Part shown: one piece after another, positions 1 to 7,138 of the stretch | Numbering within the stretch: the first letter of the stretch is position 1 | Layout: each line of letters begins with the position of its first letter | NCBI GenBank assembly: GCA_903912435.1 | Contig: CAIWHI010000412.1 | Location: 1-12,474 of the forward strand | Source: an uncultured Bacteroidota bacterium | Lineage (GTDB): Bacteria > Bacteroidota > Bacteroidia > Chitinophagales > Chitinophagaceae | Reading direction: 5' to 3' | Length of the DNA: 12,474 nucleotides | Program-made: the position numbers and the translations under genes | Notes under the pieces: model-generated | Databases searched by the model: none | Told to the model about the DNA's origin: nothing | What the model saw: only the letters and a program-made list of their open reading frames with translations

Positions 1-116
1 TAAATGATGTGCTCCAATATATCTTGCCATTGGTAAATATTACCAAATTAGAAGAGAAAATACCCACCATGCATGAAATATTTATACAAAAGGTGAGTAA
101 GGAAGATGCCCAATAA
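1..116 (+). CDS. ABC transporter ATP-binding protein, C-terminal tail only (partial)
   Basis: Only the last 38 codons are in the window; the reading frame starts at base 3 and ends in TAA at 114-116. The readable tail ends ...PTMHEIFIQKVSKEDAQ. A terminal 'hEIFIxxV' segment is common at the C-terminus of NatA/CcmA-type ATPases, whose extra C-terminal domain follows the nucleotide-binding core. No Walker or signature motif is visible because the body of the gene lies outside. The identification rests on this tail and on the ABC permease that starts 41 bases downstream on the same strand, the usual natA-natB order. The protein would act at the cytoplasmic face of the inner membrane, powering that permease. 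Without the rest of the gene this remains a contextual call. Confidence 0.6.
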   Translation, partial: NDVLQYILPLVNITKLEEKIPTMHEIFIQKVSKEDAQ

Positions 117-157
117 TTCACCAGTTTTATTTTTAATAGCAGGCAAACACTAAATAT

Positions 158-1480
158 ATGAACAAGATATTACTGATAATTCAAAGAGAATATCTATCAA
201 GGGTTAAAAAGAAAGCTTTTTTAGTATTAACCATACTTGTACCAGTAATGTTTATCGCCATGATAAGCCTTATTGCTTTCATTACCATTAAGCAAAACGA
301 TTTTGGTGATGTAAAGAAGGTAGAAGTTATAGATGCAAGTGGGAAGTTTATCAATAAACTAAAGAGTACCAAAAATCTTGAGTACACGTATAAAACAACT
401 AGTTATGCCGAGGGCAAAGCTACTTTTATAAAGGAAAAGTTTGATTATCTGCTTTATATCCCTGATACCATCAATGATGTTCAGTTGCTGGGAGAGAAGA
501 AGGCAGGCATAATGACTAGTAGCAAAATTGAGGATGAATTAACTGCTGTTATAAGTTCCCAGAGGTTGGCTATAGCCGGCATTGACTCAGGAGTTTTGGC
601 AAAAGCACAGAAACCAGTAAAAGTTTCGGCCATGCAGGTAACCGCAAATGGCATTAAAGATGCACATGCCAAGGCCGCCTATGGTATAGGTTATTTATGT
701 GCCTTCCTCATTTACCTTAGTTTGCTTATTTATGGTTCGCAGGTAATGCGTGGTGTAATAGAAGAAAAAGTAAGTCGTGTAGTAGAAGTGATTATTTCTT
801 CAGTTAAGCCATTCCAATTAATGCTGGGTAAAATTATTGGCATTGGCCTTGTAGGGCTTACCCAGTTTTTCTTGTGGATTGTTATTTCTATCTCATTGTA
901 TACAGCCGTACTACCGGTTATCATGAAGGAGTTTGGTAACAAAACAGAGCTGGCAAATGGCATGCCTGATAAAATGAAGGCTTCCCAGGTATTGGCTGAG
1001 TCTGGCAGTGGCGATAACGAGTTTGTAAGCCTTATTCAGGATATTGGTGGTATGAAGATAGCATTTACTATTGGGTGCTTCCTGTTCTACTTCCTTTTTG
1101 GTTACCTGCTTTATAGTGCCATTTTTGCCGCGGTGGGTTCAGCGGTTGATAATGAAACGGAAACACAACAATTTGTGTTCCCTATTACCATGCCCTTAAT
1201 CTTTACCTTCATGTTGGCCCAAACATTCATCATCAATAATCCGGATAGCAATCTGGCAATATGGATGTCAATGATCCCATTTACTGCTCCAATTGCTATG
1301 ATGATAAGGATTCCGTTTGGGGTGCCTATGTCACAGATCGCACTGAGTATGGCATTTATGGTGCTAGGGTTCTTATTCACCACCTGGGCTGCAGGCCGTA
1401 TCTATAGGGTAGGTATCCTTATGTATGGTAAGAAGGCTAGCTACAAAGAGATGGCTAAATGGTTTATGTATCGGGATTAA
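158..1480 (+). CDS. ABC transporter permease, NatB-like (ABC-2 type)
   Basis: A 440-residue inner-membrane permease of the ABC-2/NatB class, in which a NatA-type ATPase drives export (Na+ or an unknown substrate). The N-terminus is a short cytoplasmic segment (NKILLIIQREYLSRVKKKAF), followed by one membrane helix at about 22-44. A soluble extracytoplasmic domain covers about 46-172. Several further helices follow, at about 174-195, 222-255, 300-328, 340-360, 365-383 and 393-415. This layout, with one helix, a large periplasmic loop and a C-terminal helix bundle, is the family's standard topology. The segment MRGVIEEKVSRVVEVIISSV at 197-216 is the conserved cytoplasmic coupling region found after helix 2. 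The length matches full family members. The ATG at 158 is the first in-frame start and lies 41 bases after the ATPase stop, so the two genes are probably cotranscribed. The substrate cannot be read from the sequence. Confidence 0.86.
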   Translation: MNKILLIIQREYLSRVKKKAFLVLTILVPVMFIAMISLIAFITIKQNDFGDVKKVEVIDASGKFINKLKSTKNLEYTYKTTSYAEGKATFIKEKFDYLLYIPDTINDVQLLGEKKAGIMTSSKIEDELTAVISSQRLAIAGIDSGVLAKAQKPVKVSAMQVTANGIKDAHAKAAYGIGYLCAFLIYLSLLIYGSQVMRGVIEEKVSRVVEVIISSVKPFQLMLGKIIGIGLVGLTQFFLWIVISISLYTAVLPVIMKEFGNKTELANGMPDKMKASQVLAESGSGDNEFVSLIQDIGGMKIAFTIGCFLFYFLFGYLLYSAIFAAVGSAVDNETETQQFVFPITMPLIFTFMLAQTFIINNPDSNLAIWMSMIPFTAPIAMMIRIPFGVPMSQIALSMAFMVLGFLFTTWAAGRIYRVGILMYGKKASYKEMAKWFMYRD

Positions 1481-1609
1481 TAAGGCCTAAATCAATCACT
1501 AGCTAACCTTTTGGGGCAATCTAATGAGCTTTTAGAAACAATATTTAATGAAAAATAAAGTTTATTAAAGCACTACAAAGTGGATGGGAGAATAATGCCC
1601 GCCTCTTGT

Positions 1610-1617
1610 TACTTTTG
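1610..1617 (+). promoter_or_regulatory. Bacteroidota -7 element (TACTTTTG)
   Basis: TACTTTTG matches the Bacteroidota -7 consensus TAnnTTTG exactly and lies only 15 bases before the ATG of the barrel gene, so the mRNA leader would be very short. I see no TTG/TTTG -33 element at the expected 17-21 base spacing, so the promoter is half-supported. The 152-base gap in which it lies shows no convincing terminator for the upstream permease. Confidence 0.45.
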
Positions 1618-1632
1618 TACCAATAAGATGAT

Positions 1633-2364
1633 ATGGCCAGTAAGCAATCAAAATACCTGAAATTAGTATTCGCTGTTATGGGTTTTATGTTTGTACCCTT
1701 GCTGAGTCATGGCCAGATTGAGTTTATGTCGGGCATTGACCTGAGCTACCCACTATTGCTGAATACCAACAACACCAAACCCAACTATGGTCAGATAACC
1801 TTTGGCATTAAGGGTGGGGTAGCTTACAAACCAACTAATACCCAATTTTTTCCTATCCTATATGCAGCCTACGGACGTACCCGCTTGCCTCTAAAACAAT
1901 TCGGACAGAATGTTGCCGCCCTTAATTTTAACTATACCAATGTAATGCTCAATGAGAATTTCATTATCCATTTCCCTAAAAGTGAGTTGTTCGTATTTGG
2001 AGGCATTGGTTTTAGCTCATTAGCCAATAAAGGATTGACGATTGCCGGGCCAGGTGGTGAAACAATGAATAGCCAGATTGACTCAACAGCCAATGTAAAT
2101 AAGGTTTTCCCGGCTATGAACCTGGGCTTTGAATATATCTATGGTGAATCAACGGGTAAAGACTTGTACCTGGGAATGGGTCTTAATTTCCAGTACATTT
2201 TATTACTCAATGATAGAAATACCTACGATATTTCAGTCCACCAGATGGGGGGTATTACCAATTCCTACCACGTAAATTTAACCGGTAATGTTATTAGCCC
2301 CGGGTTTTATATTTGTGTCCATTACCTGGTTCATATCAAGAAGAAGCACAGCTATTATTTATAA
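1633..2364 (+). CDS. Putative outer-membrane beta-barrel protein (hypothetical, secreted)
   Basis: A 243-residue protein with a clear Sec signal peptide: basic start (KQSKYLK), hydrophobic core at about 11-24 and a probable cleavage after SHG at residue 27. The mature part has alternating polar and apolar segments rich in Tyr, Phe, Asn and Gly, such as FPILYAAYG, LFVFGGIGFSS, MNLGFEYIYGE, DLYLGMGLNFQYI and SPGFYICVHYLV. This is the texture of short amphipathic beta-strands in small outer-membrane barrels. I cannot assign it to a named family or function. It is a single gene, with a -7 promoter element just upstream and a hairpin terminator after it, facing lipA. The ATG at 1633 gives a signal peptide immediately; an ATG five bases earlier is out of frame. 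A periplasmic beta-rich protein is a possible alternative. Confidence 0.6.
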   Translation: MASKQSKYLKLVFAVMGFMFVPLLSHGQIEFMSGIDLSYPLLLNTNNTKPNYGQITFGIKGGVAYKPTNTQFFPILYAAYGRTRLPLKQFGQNVAALNFNYTNVMLNENFIIHFPKSELFVFGGIGFSSLANKGLTIAGPGGETMNSQIDSTANVNKVFPAMNLGFEYIYGESTGKDLYLGMGLNFQYILLLNDRNTYDISVHQMGGITNSYHVNLTGNVISPGFYICVHYLVHIKKKHSYYL

Positions 2365-2386
2365 GATCTGGATTTCATAAACCAAA

Positions 2387-2415
2387 AATCCCGGAAACTA
2401 GCTGTATCCGGGATT
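2387..2415. terminator. Hairpin terminator between convergent genes
   Basis: Perfect 9-bp arms AATCCCGGA (2387-2395) and TCCGGGATT (2407-2415) enclose an 11-base loop. Read on the minus strand, the stem runs into a T-rich stretch (GGGATTTTTGG), a good intrinsic terminator for lipA. On the plus strand the downstream run is weaker, but the hairpin lies just after the barrel gene's stop at 2364. It probably serves both convergent genes. Confidence 0.75.
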
Positions 2416-2432
2416 CAATATTTATAGAAAAA

Positions 2433-3365
2433 TCAATTGTTTATTTTCTCAGCCTGCCATTTGCTTTTGCCCTCACCGGCATGTACATGTCGCTCGCTAT
2501 GGTATGATGAACGAACCAATGGGCCACTTTCAACATAGTCAATTCCCATTTTATAACCCTCTTCCCTAAAAAACGCAAATTCATCAGGATGCACAAATCG
2601 TACCACTGGCAAGTGCTTTTGCGATGGTTGCAGATATTGTCCCAGGGTCACTACATCTATGCCATTATCAGCTAGGTCTTGCAGCGATTGCAATACTTCC
2701 TCCTTCTCCTCACCAAGGCCCAGCATAATGCCGCTTTTTGTGCGCATTCCGCCGTCTTTAAGCCTGCGTAGCACCTCAAGGCTTCTGTGGTACCTGGCCT
2801 GTATCCTTACCTTGCGTGTAAGCCTTTCTACAGTTTCCAGATTATGCGATACCACCTCTGGTGCCACGTCTATTATACGTTGCAGGTTATCCCACTCGCC
2901 TTTAAAGTCGGGTATCAATGTCTCCAGTGTTGTTTCGGGGTTAAGTGCCCTCACCGCCTTAATTGTATTAGCCCAGATGATAGACCCACCATCTTTAAGT
3001 TCATCACGGTCCACCGATGTAATTACCGCATGTTTCACCTTCATCAGGTGTATGGCTTCAGCTACCCGTTGTGGTTCATCCCAATCTACAGGTTCAGGCC
3101 TGCCGGTAGCTACATTGCAAAACCCACATGACCTTGTACAAATATTGCCCAGAATCATAAAGGTAGCAGTACCCTCACCCCAGCATTCGCCCATATTTGG
3201 GCAATTGCCACTCTCGCAAATGGTATGTAGCTTATGGGTATCTACCAGTCCGCGAACATTACGATAGTTTTGCCCCATAGGCAATTTTACACGTAGCCAA
3301 TCGGGCTTCTTTACGCGTTTTTCTACTACCACATCCTGATTGTTGATAATCGGTAATTCCTGCAT
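2433..3365 (-). CDS. lipA: Lipoyl synthase (radical SAM)
   Basis: Lipoyl synthase inserts two sulfur atoms at C6 and C8 of the octanoyl chain carried on lipoyl domains of the 2-oxoacid dehydrogenase complexes and the glycine cleavage H protein. Both Fe-S cluster signatures are intact. The auxiliary, sulfur-donating cluster uses Cys50, Cys55 and Cys61 (CESGNCPNMGEC). The radical-SAM cluster uses Cys76, Cys80 and Cys83 (CTRSCGFC). The C-terminal RSSYHSE segment supplies the conserved serine that ligates the auxiliary cluster. The length of 310 residues is normal for the family. It lies 63 bases downstream of the M16 protease gene but has its own near-consensus promoter in that gap and a terminator after its stop, so it is probably transcribed alone. 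lipB is not in the window. Confidence 0.97.
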   Translation of the reverse strand: MQELPIINNQDVVVEKRVKKPDWLRVKLPMGQNYRNVRGLVDTHKLHTICESGNCPNMGECWGEGTATFMILGNICTRSCGFCNVATGRPEPVDWDEPQRVAEAIHLMKVKHAVITSVDRDELKDGGSIIWANTIKAVRALNPETTLETLIPDFKGEWDNLQRIIDVAPEVVSHNLETVERLTRKVRIQARYHRSLEVLRRLKDGGMRTKSGIMLGLGEEKEEVLQSLQDLADNGIDVVTLGQYLQPSQKHLPVVRFVHPDEFAFFREEGYKMGIDYVESGPLVRSSYHSERHVHAGEGKSKWQAEKINN

Positions 3366-3372
3366 AACAATA

Positions 3373-3404
3373 CAAACTTACAACCCTATGAAATGCTTAC
3401 AAAA
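3373..3404 (-). promoter_or_regulatory. lipA promoter, TTTTG-N19-TAAGTTTG
   Basis: On the minus strand TTTTG (3404-3400) is separated by exactly 19 bases from TAAGTTTG (3380-3373). This is the classic Bacteroidota sigma-A type layout (TTTG at -33, TAnnTTTG at -7). The -7 box ends eight bases before the lipA ATG, so the leader is extremely short. This makes lipA separable from the M16 gene upstream. Confidence 0.75.
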
Positions 3405-3428
3405 TTGGTCAATCAATAATATTAATAA

Positions 3429-4673
3429 TTAAACTTCGGTTTTCCTTCTGTAGAAAAGGGTATTACAATTCCCATCCCTAAAGATTTCCTTAGCCGCCAT
3501 TAATAGCGAATCCTCGGTCACAGCCTGATAGCGCTCCCATTCTCCATTTATCAATGCCGCATCCCCCATCAGTTCATAAAAAGCCAGGTTATTGGCCCTG
3601 CTCAATAAACTCATATCCTCAAAGGCTATCATAGCCTCTATCTTATTCTTAGATTTTTGCAATTCTTTCTCAGTTACCCCACCTTCCAAAAGTCTTCTGA
3701 TTTCATTTTCTATAGCCTCATTGGCAGCTTCAAGGGTTTTACCTTCCCTTATTTTACCTTCTATTACCAGTAACCCCGGGTCAAGGCTTCCTGTTTGGTA
3801 ACAATTGATATTGCTAAACAATTGCTCCTCTTTTACCAGCCTTTGGTACAACCTAGATGCAAACCCACTACCCATTATTTCGGTTAGCAGGTCGGCAGCA
3901 TAATAATTGGCTGTCATCCTGCCACCAATATGCCATGCCTTGTATAGGGCATCTAGAGGCACATCGGCACTTACATTCATTACCCTGTTAATTTCCTGGC
4001 GAGGCTCAGTGGGTAAATTACGTTCTGCCCTTGCCCCTGCCGGGATATTACCGAACCATTTTTCAGATAGTTCTTTTACTTGTTCTACTGTTACGTTGCC
4101 AGCTATACACATAATGGCATAATTGGGTCTGTAATGCTTAAAGAAAAAGTCCTTAACATCACCCAGAACGGCATCTTCTATTTGTTGCAGGTTTTCACCT
4201 ATAGTAGGCCATCGGTAGGGGTGGGTAGTAAATGCCAGCTTACGCATTTGATGCCAGGCATCACCATAAGGTTTGTTGAGATAATGCTCTTTAAACTCCT
4301 CACTAACTACTTTGCGTTGCACCTCCAGGCTTTTCTCGCTGAATGCTAATGATAGCATACGGTCGCTTTCCAGCCAGAAGGCAGTCTCTATATTTTGTAG
4401 GGGTAATTGCAGATGATAATTGGTAATGTCATTGCTTGTATAGGCATTGTTTTCACCACCGGCCATTTGCAGTGGCTCGTCATAATCTTCAATATTTACA
4501 CTACCGCCAAACATAAGGTGTTCAAACAGGTGGGCAAATCCGGTATGGCCGGGTTCTTCATCACGTGCGCCTATGTCATACAATATATTCATAGCCACCA
4601 TAGGGGTAGCCTTGTCTTCATGCACCAGAACCCTCAATCCATTTTCCAGTGTAAACCGCTCAAATTGTAGCAT
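3429..4673 (-). CDS. M16 family zinc metallopeptidase (processing-protease-like)
   Basis: A 414-residue M16 (pitrilysin/mitochondrial-processing-peptidase clan) protease of the short bacterial M16B type. The inverted zinc motif HxxEH is seen as HLFEH at 48-52 (His48, Glu51 catalytic, His52). The third ligand is expected in the VVSEEFKE segment, around Glu125. The following Peptidase_M16_C domain fills about 160-345, containing the GSGFASRLYQRLVKEEQL region typical of the family. There is no signal peptide, so a cytoplasmic role or non-classical localisation is likely. M16B genes often occur in pairs, one catalytic and one inactive partner; no partner lies next to this one, so it may act as a homodimer or pair with a distant gene. 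The substrate is unknown. The ATG at 4671-4673 places the N-terminal strand FERFTLENGLRVLVHED correctly. Confidence 0.93.
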   Translation of the reverse strand: MLQFERFTLENGLRVLVHEDKATPMVAMNILYDIGARDEEPGHTGFAHLFEHLMFGGSVNIEDYDEPLQMAGGENNAYTSNDITNYHLQLPLQNIETAFWLESDRMLSLAFSEKSLEVQRKVVSEEFKEHYLNKPYGDAWHQMRKLAFTTHPYRWPTIGENLQQIEDAVLGDVKDFFFKHYRPNYAIMCIAGNVTVEQVKELSEKWFGNIPAGARAERNLPTEPRQEINRVMNVSADVPLDALYKAWHIGGRMTANYYAADLLTEIMGSGFASRLYQRLVKEEQLFSNINCYQTGSLDPGLLVIEGKIREGKTLEAANEAIENEIRRLLEGGVTEKELQKSKNKIEAMIAFEDMSLLSRANNLAFYELMGDAALINGEWERYQAVTEDSLLMAAKEIFRDGNCNTLFYRRKTEV

Positions 4674-4800
4674 AGTAGAATATTATTCAGCGGGTAAAGT
4701 TAAAGATAAATGACTAGTAATAAGGAATAGGATAAAACCATATTGATGTGGCTTGTCTATATGGCTATAATCATTTGTTTGTAACCCCTATAAAATGAAA

Positions 4801-4824
4801 GAAGCCCCCAATATTGGAGGCTTC
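4801..4824 (-). terminator. Intrinsic terminator of the FGE-fold gene
   Basis: The near-perfect palindrome GAAGCC-C-CCAATATTGG-A-GGCTTC forms a stem with one C/A mismatch. On the minus strand it starts 23 bases after the stop of the FGE-fold gene and is followed by TTTCATTTTA, a usable U-rich tail. The rest of the gap 4674-4800 shows weak TAnnTTTA-like boxes before the M16 gene but no promoter I would call. Confidence 0.75.
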
Positions 4825-4846
4825 AAAATATTATTAAGTCACAAAA

Positions 4847-5692
4847 TTAATCCATCACCAACCTAAAGCCCAATGAAGATGACCTGGTACCTGGTAGGTA
4901 TGCTGCACGACGGGTAACAGTAATTTCGCTTGAAGTACTGCTATATGCACCACCACGCACCACATGTGCACTACCACCAGCCGGGCCCTTAGGATTTTCT
5001 ACAGTTTGTTTGCTGCCATAGTTGCCCACATACCAGTCATTACACCACTCCTCAGCATTGCCACTCATATCATAGATGCCCAAATCATTAGCTTTTTTAC
5101 GGCCTATTGGGTGAACGTGGTCCATTGAATTGCGCTCATACCATGCAACATCTTGTGGTAATTTCTTGCCACTATATTTTTTGCCATCAATTTCCCTTTC
5201 AGGCACCCTGTTACCTGGGTTAGATACCAGAAATTCGTTCACACCGCCCTTGGCAACGTGTGGCCTGCTTTTAAAGAAGATTTCCTTATTTCCACCACGT
5301 GCAGCATATTCCCACTCGGCCTCTGTAGGTAGGCGGTAATGTTTACCGGTTTTGGCATTCAGTTTCTCGATAAAAGTCAGGATATCGGTAAAGCTTACAT
5401 TCGTAACCGGACACTCATCACAATCGAATGTAGAAGGATTACTCTCCATAATCAACTTCCACTGCTCCTGAGTTACTTCGTAAGCACCTATAGAATAGTC
5501 TTTAAGTGTAACGGTATGGGCAGGTTTTCTGTCAGCAGCCTCATCGTCGCTACCAAGGTCAAATTGGCCACCCTGTACCTTTACCATATAAAAACTTAAT
5601 GGTGTAGCTCCAGGGGTTTTATTATATTTCCTTTGGGCAGTAACCGGTTGCACTGAAAGCAGCACTAAGGCAGCAAACAAAAGTTTTTTCAT
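4847..5692 (-). CDS. Secreted FGE-sulfatase-fold (SUMF1-like) protein, non-canonical active site
   Basis: A 281-residue exported protein with a Sec signal peptide (MKKLLFAALVLLSVQPVTA, cleavage about 19/20, no lipobox cysteine). The rest is one FGE-sulfatase (SUMF1) domain. Hallmarks in order are the GGxFxLGSDD start (41-50), YEVTQEQW (71-78), RLPTEAEWEYAARGG (120-134), GNAEEWCNDW (211-220), HVVRGGAY (243-250) and SSLGFRLV (272-279). Genuine formylglycine-generating enzymes carry two catalytic cysteines just after the RGG segment. Here that position reads RGGAYSSTSSE, with no cysteine, so sulfatase activation is unlikely. The remaining cysteines are Cys91 and Cys94 (a CDEC pair) and Cys217. 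In Bacteroidota the same fold is used by gliding/type IX secretion proteins GldJ and GldK, but those are usually lipoproteins and this lacks the lipobox. A structural or binding role in the periplasm is plausible. Its specific function is unknown. Confidence 0.85.
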   Translation of the reverse strand: MKKLLFAALVLLSVQPVTAQRKYNKTPGATPLSFYMVKVQGGQFDLGSDDEAADRKPAHTVTLKDYSIGAYEVTQEQWKLIMESNPSTFDCDECPVTNVSFTDILTFIEKLNAKTGKHYRLPTEAEWEYAARGGNKEIFFKSRPHVAKGGVNEFLVSNPGNRVPEREIDGKKYSGKKLPQDVAWYERNSMDHVHPIGRKKANDLGIYDMSGNAEEWCNDWYVGNYGSKQTVENPKGPAGGSAHVVRGGAYSSTSSEITVTRRAAYLPGTRSSSLGFRLVMD

Positions 5693-5740
5693 AAACTATT
5701 ATTCAGGTTATTAATTAATTTTATTATTGTAACCCACCTC

Positions 5741-5947
5741 ACTATCCAAGTATCGTCTAAAACTATCTACTAATTATGTACTATTTCTAAGAACCGACTA
5801 ATTACTATATACTAATCAAGAATCAACTATCAACTATCAACTAATTATTATCTACTCTTAGCTCTCTTAGACACATCTTTCAACTTTCTACTCATTACTT
5901 TATACTAATACCGAAACATCTTTCTACTTTATACTCTCGACTTACTA
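5741..5947. repeat. G-poor low-complexity intergenic stretch with short repeats
   Basis: In about 207 bases the plus strand has only about ten G residues and is built from recurring short words. ATCAACT occurs three times head to tail at 5822-5842. CTAATTA recurs at 5770, 5798, 5841 and 5948, the last overlapping the mrp stop. The stretch lies between mrp and the FGE-fold gene. No ORF, hairpin terminator or promoter is evident. It could be slippage-generated filler or a G/A-rich untranslated RNA segment when read on the minus strand. Confidence 0.6.
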
Positions 5948-7045
5948 CTAATTAACCATTTCCACCACCTTCGTTGGCTCCATATTCAAATTGCGCATGG
6001 CAATATTTTGTGCCACAGTCTTAGCAAGGGTTATAAAAGCCTCCCTTGATCCCGATTCCATATCCAAAACGGCAGGTAATCCCCTGTCGCCACCTTCACG
6101 AATCCCCTGCACCAGAGGTATCTCACCCAGGAATGGCAATTCAAATTGCTCTGCCATTTGCCTTGCGCCACCTTTACCAAAGATATAATATTTATTATCC
6201 GGTAATTCTAGTGGCGTAAAATAAGCCATATTTTCTACAATTCCCAGTATTGGCACATTGATTTGTGGCTGTTTGAACATCATAATGGCTTTACGGGCAT
6301 CAGCGGCAGCTACAAGCTGTGGTGTAGATACAATAACTGCTCCTGTTACAGGCACAGTTTGCACCAGGGTAAGGTGAATATCACCCGTTCCCGGTGGTAA
6401 GTCTATGATAAGATAATCAAGCTCCTGCCAATATACATCAGTAATAAATTGCTTCAAAGCTCCGCTTGCCTGTGGCCCGCGCCAGATAACAGCCTGCTTT
6501 TCATCAATAAGCAACCCTATCGACATAGCCTTAATGCCATAACGCTCAATGGGTACTATCTGTCCCTTACCATCAATATCCACCATTTTGGGGCGTTCGT
6601 CCCTTATGCCTAGCATTATTGGTATAGACGGGCCATAAATGTCCGCATCCAAAAGACCCACTTTAGCACCTTCCTGAGCCAAACCAAGTGCCAGATTTAC
6701 AGCTACTGTAGATTTACCTACACCACCCTTACCCGATGCTACCACTATGATGTTCTTCACACCCGGTAATATCATCTTGCTGTCCTTACGGTTGCTATTT
6801 ACATTGGCAGTTAGATTTACCTTTACTACAGCTTCCTTATCAACCAATATCCGGATGGCATTAATACATGCCTTTTCAATCATTTCCTTTAGTGGGCATG
6901 CTGGTGTGGTAAGAACTACGGTAAACGATACGTTTTTACCATCTATTTCTATATCCTTCACCATATTCAGGGTCACCAGGTCCTTGCCTAAATCCGGTTC
7001 CTGCACCTGGCTTAGCGCATCTATTACAGCTTGTTTGGTTATCAT
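5948..7045 (-). CDS. mrp: Mrp/ApbC-type Fe-S cluster carrier P-loop ATPase
   Basis: A 365-residue MRP-family ATPase that assembles or transfers Fe-S clusters to apo-proteins in the cytoplasm. The N-terminal MIP18/DUF59-like domain spans about 1-80 and contains the conserved TTPACPL (Cys50) segment. The P-loop domain follows. Its deviant Walker A is SGKGGVGKST at 104-113, with DADIYGPS at 133-140 and Walker B LIIDLPPGTGD at 212-222. Many family members have a C-terminal CxxC cluster-binding motif after the ENM segment. Here the stretch ENMAYFTPLELPDNKYYIFG has no cysteine, which I believe is typical of Bacteroidota members. The gene is likely transcribed from its own -7 element 24 bases upstream. 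It precedes the FGE-fold gene by 255 bases, too far for a tight operon. Functionally it fits with lipA in the same window, whose product needs two Fe-S clusters. Confidence 0.95.
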   Translation of the reverse strand: MITKQAVIDALSQVQEPDLGKDLVTLNMVKDIEIDGKNVSFTVVLTTPACPLKEMIEKACINAIRILVDKEAVVKVNLTANVNSNRKDSKMILPGVKNIIVVASGKGGVGKSTVAVNLALGLAQEGAKVGLLDADIYGPSIPIMLGIRDERPKMVDIDGKGQIVPIERYGIKAMSIGLLIDEKQAVIWRGPQASGALKQFITDVYWQELDYLIIDLPPGTGDIHLTLVQTVPVTGAVIVSTPQLVAAADARKAIMMFKQPQINVPILGIVENMAYFTPLELPDNKYYIFGKGGARQMAEQFELPFLGEIPLVQGIREGGDRGLPAVLDMESGSREAFITLAKTVAQNIAMRNLNMEPTKVVEMVN

Positions 7046-7068
7046 CTATTATCTATTATCAGAGCCCG

Positions 7069-7076
7069 CAAAAGTA
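7069..7076 (-). promoter_or_regulatory. mrp -7 element (TACTTTTG)
   Basis: On the minus strand TACTTTTG, followed by CGGG, matches TAnnTTTG and ends 23 bases before the mrp ATG. No convincing -33 TTTG is seen at 17-21 bases upstream. It lies in the 93-base gap after the RhuM gene, where no strong RhuM terminator is visible. Confidence 0.5.
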
Positions 7077-7138
7077 CATTATTTTGGGTTTAGTATTTAT
7101 GCGACCCTATATTGGATTGGTAAATATAGTTATAGATG

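Noticed and set aside
2659..3267. 202-codon open frame on the + strand
   Set aside because: It lies wholly inside lipA on the opposite strand; its translation has no recognisable domain and lipA is unambiguous.
7107..7129. CTATATT/AATATAG inverted repeat after the RhuM stop, considered as its terminator
   Set aside because: AT-only 7-bp stem with a 9-base loop and no U-run on the minus strand; too weak to call.
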